Source: a virus
Strand: one strand, 5' to 3'
DNA length: 25,751 bases
IMG/VR virus record: IMGVR_UViG_3300042691_024754
Location: 1 to 25,751 of that record
The number at the start of each line of letters is the position of its first letter. The first letter of the stretch is position 1. The translations under genes and the position numbers were made by a program. Below are positions 22,216-25,751 of the stretch, in pieces. The notes beneath the pieces are model-generated. The model was not told the origin of the DNA. It made no database searches and was given only the letters and a program-made list of their open reading frames with translations.

Positions 22216-22682
22216 TGTCCCGTTACGCCGCCGGCACGTCCGTCTCGGTTGACCGCTCGATCGTGCAGATCCGGCAGCTCGTCATGCGCTTCGGCGCGGA
22301 CAAGTTCGCGATCGCGACGGGCCGGAAGACCGCGACCGTGGCGTTCGCCTACAAGGGCCGCCCGGTCAAGTTCGACCTGTCGCTGCCCGACCAGGACGAC
22401 CCGACGTTCCAGGTGACCGAGACGGGACGGCCCCGGCGTAACGCCGCCGCGCCCCTGCAGGCTTGGGAGCGCGCGTGTCGGGAGAAGTGGCGAAGCCTGC
22501 ACCTTCTGCTCAAGGCCCTGTTCGTCGCGATCGAGGAAGGCTTGCTCGACTTCGATCGGGCGTTCATGCACGACATCGTCATGCCCGACGGCCGCACCGT
22601 TGGACAGAAACTCCTGCCGGTCGTTCAGGACGCGGTCTCCCGCGGCGACGTCGGCGCTCAACTCCTGCTCACGAACTCCTGA
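22215..22682 (+). CDS. Conserved phage hypothetical protein
   Basis: The start is ATG 22215, overlapping the previous stop as TGATG, with AGAGGAGG upstream; 155 residues. The sequence follows a phage-common pattern: SRYAAGTSVSVDRSIVQIRQLVMRFGADKFAI, KGRPVKFDLSLPD, then AWERACREKWRSLHLLLKALFVAIEEGLLDFDRAFMHDIVMPDGRTVGQ. I recognise this layout from uncharacterised phage and plasmid proteins without an assigned function. No catalytic signature is visible. It is the middle gene of a coupled run starting at 21889, with its stop overlapping the following ATG. Confidence 0.75.
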   Translation: MSRYAAGTSVSVDRSIVQIRQLVMRFGADKFAIATGRKTATVAFAYKGRPVKFDLSLPDQDDPTFQVTETGRPRRNAAAPLQAWERACREKWRSLHLLLKALFVAIEEGLLDFDRAFMHDIVMPDGRTVGQKLLPVVQDAVSRGDVGAQLLLTNS

Positions 22683-23173
22683 TGGACACCGAAACGCTGT
22701 TGCGGCGCAACGTCGCCGAACTCCGCTCACTTCTCGACCTGAGCTACGCCCGCGAATGTCGCCTCATCGAAGCCGTCAAGGCGCTCCAGTTCTTGCTCGA
22801 AGGCGCGGCCATCGCGCCTGCCCGTGTTGACGAGCAGGCGAACATCGTGGCGAAGGTGGCCGAGACGCTTCGGTCGTTGACTGACAGGCCGGTTCCGAAT
22901 CACGGCTTGTTCGTGGACTACGCGCGGCAGACAGCCGAGCTGAAGGCCGCGGCCGTGCTGAACGGCACGCTGAACTCGGCGCTCAACGCGGCACAGCAGC
23001 AGGTCGCGACTCTGACGGCCGACGCGAACAACCTGCGGCTCCGTGTGATGGAGTCTGAGGTCGTGCGTGACGCGATCGTTGCGCTTCTGAACCGTCGTGA
23101 CCTGACGGACTCGATCGAGGCTTCGGTCAAGGCGCTCGTGCAGGCTCGCTCCGCCGCAGGACGGACCGGATGA
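22682..23173 (+). CDS. Coiled-coil protein, unknown function
   Basis: A 163-residue product from ATG 22682, overlapping the previous stop as TGATG; the frame is open upstream but that part is Arg-rich shadow. Most of it is helical, and residues 85-130 (AELKAAAVLNGTLNSALNAAQQQVATLTADANNLRLRVME) have heptad-like spacing of hydrophobics. No enzymatic motif or cysteines of note. The next gene begins at its ATGA stop. Confidence 0.68.
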   Translation: MDTETLLRRNVAELRSLLDLSYARECRLIEAVKALQFLLEGAAIAPARVDEQANIVAKVAETLRSLTDRPVPNHGLFVDYARQTAELKAAAVLNGTLNSALNAAQQQVATLTADANNLRLRVMESEVVRDAIVALLNRRDLTDSIEASVKALVQARSAAGRTG

Positions 23174-23535
23174 AGGTCAGGGTCTACGAGGTCTTGCGCT
23201 GTTTCGAGGTGGACGTGGAGGGCAACGGTCCGATCGCGATGCGTGATGCGATCGCTCGTGTGGAGCGCGGCGAGGTTCCGGCCATCGAGCCGGAGTGCCG
23301 GCACATCGCGTTCCCCGCGGACTCTCGCATCGCTACGGAAGACCCTCGGGAGGTCTTGCGCTCCCTGCTCAAGGCGACGCCTGACCAATGCGTCGCGGCT
23401 GCACAATCCGCTGGGCTGTTCTGCATGGACGACCCCAACATCTTGATGGACCGGGCCGGCTGGACGTCTGCGGTTCTGCGCCGAGCGATTACGCAAGGGC
23501 GTCTTGCTGCGCTGGTCTCGGCGATCAGAAGTTGA
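23170..23535 (+). CDS. Unknown 121-residue protein
   Basis: ATG 23170 overlaps the preceding stop as ATGA. It begins with a beta-like MKVRVYEVLRCFEVDVEG, then a helical part with SLLKATPDQCVAAAQSAGLF and an Arg/Ala C-terminus. No family recognised. It is last in the 21889-23535 operon; a 77-base gap with the 23599 promoter follows, and apart from that element I see nothing else in the gap. Confidence 0.62.
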   Translation: MKVRVYEVLRCFEVDVEGNGPIAMRDAIARVERGEVPAIEPECRHIAFPADSRIATEDPREVLRSLLKATPDQCVAAAQSAGLFCMDDPNILMDRAGWTSAVLRRAITQGRLAALVSAIRS

Positions 23536-23598
23536 GGCAGGAAAAGAGCTTCCGGTGGCACGGGCAGGACAGATCGGGAGGAAAATCACGCGCTACCC

Positions 23599-23606
23599 GG
23601 TAAGAT
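23599..23606 (+). promoter_or_regulatory. Extended -10 promoter element, leaderless start at GTG 23613
   Basis: GgTAAGAT is followed by six bases and then GTG 23613, so the predicted transcription start coincides with the start codon. GAAAATCACGCGC begins 20 bases upstream, matching the block before ThyX at most positions. Confidence 0.5.
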
Positions 23607-23612
23607 TCTGGT

Positions 23613-24050
23613 GTGGCGACTCCCCCGCGCATCGAAATCGACAGCCTGTGGTGCAAACGCGATGACCACGCGAAGGTCGTCCGCGTCCTGGCAGCTCCGA
23701 CCACTACGACCTCGCCGCGCATCTCCTACCAGGACGAGCTGTCCAAGCGGGTGCATGCGACGTGGCTCGACCGCTTCTTGACGGTCTACCAACCGGTGCG
23801 CCCGATCTCGCGCGACGAGATTGTCACGCGTCTCCGCGCTGCATCGTCGCTCGGCAAGCCCGTCACGCTGCTCCCGCACGAAACTCGCGCGCTCCTGTAT
23901 CACCTGCGGCGCAGTGACACGGAGTCAACGCGCAACGACGAGAACAAGGCGCTGCGCGTGACGGTTGCGGCTCGCTACGGCCTGATGCCGGACGCCTCCA
24001 TCAACGAGATCCTTTCGGTCATCCCCATCCATGCCAATCCAGCTAAGTGA
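23613..24050 (+). CDS. Unknown 145-residue protein with a leaderless GTG start
   Basis: GTG 23613 has no Shine-Dalgarno but lies six bases after a -10 element. The first 60 residues (IEIDSLWCKRDDHAKVVRVLAA...ISYQDEL, then RVHATWLDRFLTVYQPV) form a short beta-strand pattern ending in 'FL..Y.P', like small phage proteins with an SH3- or Tudor-like barrel. The rest is helical and includes ISRDEIVTRLRAASSLGKPVTLLPHETRALLYHL. Function unknown. A dispersed motif copy lies within it, and its 3' end overlaps the methylase start by 20 bases. Confidence 0.62.
   Translation: MATPPRIEIDSLWCKRDDHAKVVRVLAAPTTTTSPRISYQDELSKRVHATWLDRFLTVYQPVRPISRDEIVTRLRAASSLGKPVTLLPHETRALLYHLRRSDTESTRNDENKALRVTVAARYGLMPDASINEILSVIPIHANPAK
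23912..23928 (+). repeat. Dispersed 17-base motif, copy with one mismatch
   Basis: CAGTGACACGGAGTCAA differs from the 4305 and 11476 copies at one position. It lies inside the 23613 gene and encodes SDTEST. Confidence 0.45.
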
Positions 24051-24792
24051 ATCTGTTCGCGACGTCCTGACCCGTTCGACCATCACGTCCACGACCGTCA
24101 CGCTTCCGCCCGAGCAGCTCGAACGGAAGCTCTACGTCGAGGTCAACAAGGTTCTCGAAGCGGCAGGCGGCAAATGGGACAGGCGTGTGCGCTCGCACGT
24201 CTTTCCGTCCGACCCGCGCGAGCTGCTCGGGCTTGCCTTGGAGAAGGGAGCGATCGTTTCGAAGAAGCAGGAGCTGCAAGCGTTCTACACGCCGGATGCC
24301 TTGGCCGACCAGATCGTCAAGCTGGCTGCCGTGCGCCGTGGCTCTGTTGTGCTCGAACCATCTGCAGGAGCCGGCGCGCTGGCCAAGGCATGCTTGCGTG
24401 CTGGTGCGCTGCCTCGCGACGTCTACTGCCTCGACATCGACCCGGAAACCAGCGCGCACCTGTCCGGGTTCTCGCTCATCTTGCAGGACTTCCTCATGTG
24501 GTGTCCTCCTGATCGTGTCGGCACGTTCGACGCGGTCGTGATGAACCCGCCGTTCACCCGTGGGCAGGACATCGCGCACGTTGCACACGCCCTCGCGTTT
24601 CCTGCGCGCGAATGCATGCTGGTCTCGGTCATGACGCCGACTTGGCTCACGTCAGACAAAGCTGCGGCTCGTGCGCTGCGCTCCCAGCTCGATCGCGGCT
24701 ACGACTGGGAGACCAAGCCACTGCCCGACGGGTCGTTCAAAGAGTCGGGCACGAACGTCAAGACCATCTTGCTGGTCGCGCAGAGGCGCTGA
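24031..24792 (+). CDS. N6-adenine DNA methyltransferase, orphan
   Basis: This 253-residue protein starts at ATG 24031. Residues 30-60 (ERKLYVEVNKVLEAAGGKWDRRVRSHVFPSDP) form an N-terminal module seen in phage and plasmid methylases. The Rossmann core has FYTPDALADQIV at 85-96, motif I VLEPSAGAGALA at 107-118, acidic CLDIDP at 133-138 and catalytic motif IV NPPF at 172-175. It should transfer a methyl group from S-adenosylmethionine to adenine N6. No restriction enzyme is nearby, so host-restriction protection or regulatory marking is more likely than a restriction-modification system. The target site is not readable from sequence. Confidence 0.85.
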   Translation: MPIQLSESVRDVLTRSTITSTTVTLPPEQLERKLYVEVNKVLEAAGGKWDRRVRSHVFPSDPRELLGLALEKGAIVSKKQELQAFYTPDALADQIVKLAAVRRGSVVLEPSAGAGALAKACLRAGALPRDVYCLDIDPETSAHLSGFSLILQDFLMWCPPDRVGTFDAVVMNPPFTRGQDIAHVAHALAFPARECMLVSVMTPTWLTSDKAAARALRSQLDRGYDWETKPLPDGSFKESGTNVKTILLVAQRR

Positions 24793-24816
24793 CCGATGAC
24801 CCGGCGTCTTGTCTCG

Positions 24817-24824
24817 GATACCAT
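24817..24824 (+). promoter_or_regulatory. Extended -10 promoter element upstream of the 24848 gene
   Basis: GaTACCAT fits the set. The predicted start near 24831 gives a leader of about 17 bases carrying AGGAG, followed by ATG 24848. The layout closely parallels the 18758 promoter (23 versus 21 bases from -10 to ATG, both with AGGAGCCC). Confidence 0.45.
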
Positions 24825-24846
24825 GGGCGCTCTCGACAGGAGCCCC
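24825..24846 (+). promoter_or_regulatory. Short hairpin covering the ribosome-binding site of the 24848 gene
   Basis: GGG 24825-24827 and GCTC 24829-24832 pair with GAGC 24840-24843 and CCC 24844-24846, with one bulged C and a seven-base loop. The right arm includes part of AGGAG. Its left arm is almost wholly upstream of the predicted start near 24831, so only read-through RNA could form it. Confidence 0.4.
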
Positions 24847-24847
24847 T

Positions 24848-25210
24848 ATGCCGCAAGCCTGGATCCTCGACCGTCTCCAGCGGAACCAACCCGCTACCGA
24901 ATGGCGCGTCGCGTTGTGGGCGGACGTCAACACGCCCGAGCGTCGTCGTTGGTATGCCAAGCCTCTGACCTGGACGAGCGCGTTCAAGGACGCGACCTCC
25001 CAGCATCTGCAGGATCTGCGTGCCGGGGTCATGACCGAAAAGGTCATCACGCTGTCCTACACGGACTCCGTGACGTTCGCGCAGGTCAGGCTGGACATCC
25101 AGGAGCAGCTCAACGCGTTCCAGAGCCTGACGAACAACCTGAACCTCTGGAACCGCTACGGCTCGCACTTCGACGGCACGACCTGGGACGTGATCGCGAA
25201 CAACCCGTAG
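24848..25210 (+). CDS. Unknown 120-residue protein with its own promoter
   Basis: ATG 24848 follows AGGAGCCCC. An upstream in-frame ATG at 24809 precedes the -10 element and is rejected. The protein has a Trp-rich N-terminal part (MPQAWILDRLQRNQPATEWRVALWADV, RRRWYAKPLTWTSAF) and a C-terminal half with VTFAQVRLDIQEQLNAFQSLTNNLNLWNRYGSHFDGTTWDVIANN. Tyr, Asn and Trp are enriched, as often seen in virion proteins, but no family is recognised. Confidence 0.65.
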   Translation: MPQAWILDRLQRNQPATEWRVALWADVNTPERRRWYAKPLTWTSAFKDATSQHLQDLRAGVMTEKVITLSYTDSVTFAQVRLDIQEQLNAFQSLTNNLNLWNRYGSHFDGTTWDVIANNP

Positions 25211-25229
25211 GCTCGGGGCGGAGGTCCAG

Positions 25230-25643
25230 GTGACCTTCGCTCGTCGCGCTTGGATCAATCAGCCGTCCGCCTCGCAGCCGCTGCACAGCATGCACGGCGT
25301 CCGGGTGATCGCGCTTCCGGCTCAGGATGGCTACTGCACGGTCTATCCGGTCGACGGTGACACCGTGTCACTGCGGGCTTCGACCCTGTGCTTGTCGGAC
25401 GGCTGGCCCGCTCCGAAGCCAGACAGCCCTACGGTCGTGGCCATGCTGGAGGAGTGCCTCAAGTTCACCGAGGGCCTGTTCGCCCGCGAGATCGCCGTGC
25501 TGGAGCGCGAGAAGGAGGCTCAGGTCATGAGCCAGAACTTCGACGCGGCTGCGCAAATCGGTGCCGAGATCGTCGAGCTGCGGTATCGCTGGTCCAACAA
25601 GGGCATCGCGAAGCGCATCCGCGCGGCGCTCGGGAGGCCGTGA
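25230..25643 (+). CDS. Conserved phage hypothetical protein (INQPS...LHG...ALS-type)
   Basis: GTG 25230 follows GGAGG; 137 residues. The first 65 residues match a small-protein pattern common in phages and plasmids: WINQPSASQPLHSMHGVRVIALP, a beta segment GYCTVYPVDGDTVSLRASTLCLSDGWP. The usual family member ends about there. Here a further helical part follows (VVAMLEECLKFTEGLFAREIAVLEREKEAQ), probably coiled coil. Function unknown. It contains the reverse-oriented motif copy at 25357 and overlaps the next ATG as TGATG. Confidence 0.72.
   Translation: MTFARRAWINQPSASQPLHSMHGVRVIALPAQDGYCTVYPVDGDTVSLRASTLCLSDGWPAPKPDSPTVVAMLEECLKFTEGLFAREIAVLEREKEAQVMSQNFDAAAQIGAEIVELRYRWSNKGIAKRIRAALGRP
25357..25373 (-). 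repeat. Palindromic, reverse-oriented copy of the dispersed motif
   Basis: GTGACACCGTGTCAC (25357-25371) is a perfect 7-1-7 inverted repeat. Read on the - strand, 25373 to 25357 gives CAGTGACACGGTGTCAC, 14 of 17 identical to the copies at 4305 and 11476. It lies inside a coding region (GDTVSL). Confidence 0.4.
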
Positions 25644-25751
25644 TGTATTGCGTCCTGGACCCGAAAGGAAAGCTGCTCGGACCCTTCACCACGATCGAGG
25701 CAGCTCGTCGCGAGTGCGCGTGGTCTGGTGGCCACGTCTACCTCCTGCAAG
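25643..25751 (+). CDS. N-terminus of an unknown protein, cut by the window edge
   Basis: ATG 25643 overlaps the previous stop as TGATG and GGGAGG lies upstream. The 36 visible residues begin MYCVLDPKGKLLGPF and continue TTIEAARRECAWSGGHVYLLQ. This resembles short proteins with a 'G.yl..p.G...G.f.t...A' beta-turn-helix unit, but too little is present to assign a family. Confidence 0.6.
   Translation, partial: MYCVLDPKGKLLGPFTTIEAARRECAWSGGHVYLLQ

Noticed and set aside
1-25751. CRISPR arrays, insertion sequences, integrase or attachment sites, lysis cassette
   Set aside because: No regularly spaced repeats, transposase motifs, recombinase signatures or endolysin motifs were seen in reading the window.

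Overview
This window is a piece of a large, GC-rich, double-stranded DNA tailed-phage genome (or a prophage or metagenomic phage contig). All 32 genes I call lie on the + strand. They are tightly packed, and many neighbours share start/stop overlaps (ATGA, GTGA, TGATG). The phage identity rests on an adjacent set of head and packaging genes (large terminase, portal, Mu F-like minor head protein) together with phage-type replication, repair and nucleotide genes. These are SbcD/SbcC homologues of T4 gp47/gp46, a PD-(D/E)XK resolvase-like nuclease, an ATP-dependent DNA ligase with a WGR-like N-terminus, a ThyX thymidylate synthase, a P-loop kinase and an N6-adenine methylase. The gp46/gp47 pair and T4-gp20-like portal features suggest a myovirus-like large phage. 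The host cannot be named from sequence alone. High GC, TAnnnT -10 elements and several apparently leaderless genes would fit an actinobacterial or similar high-GC host, but this is inference.

Layout: (1) 1-4301, a tail of an unidentified gene, a small membrane protein, SbcD, SbcC, a PD-(D/E)XK nuclease, an HU-like protein and a small coiled-coil protein. (2) 4321-10817, packaging and head: putative small terminase, large terminase, portal, a second HU-like protein, minor head protein and two small unknowns. (3) 10983-13105, unknown or accessory proteins, including a conserved protein fused to a winged-helix-like tail and a small zinc-finger protein. (4) 13102-16197, DNA ligase, a 30-residue membrane peptide, ThyX and a P-loop kinase. 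(5) 16169-21837, a small unknown, a 725-residue protein with a possible carbohydrate-active-enzyme-like helical domain and a 1016-residue multidomain protein. (6) 21889-25751, small conserved phage proteins, a winged-helix protein and an orphan methylase.

A coherent promoter set can be read by eye: nine sites with an extended -10 of the form G-n-TA-nnn-T sit just upstream of gene or operon starts. Four place the predicted transcription start at or within two bases of the start codon (leaderless genes). At 18744-18785 the -10 lies inside a 42-bp inverted repeat whose right arm contains the ribosome-binding site of the 1016-residue protein. Read-through transcripts should hide this site, whereas transcripts from the internal promoter should expose it, as in the T4 late-gene design. 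A second dispersed element, TGACAC-nn-AGTCAA, occurs at two gene starts and at several places inside genes. No recognisable major capsid protein, tail genes, integrase, tRNA or CRISPR array was seen. No gene-free stretch exceeds 300 bases; the longest, 10818-10982, holds a promoter and two leader hairpins.
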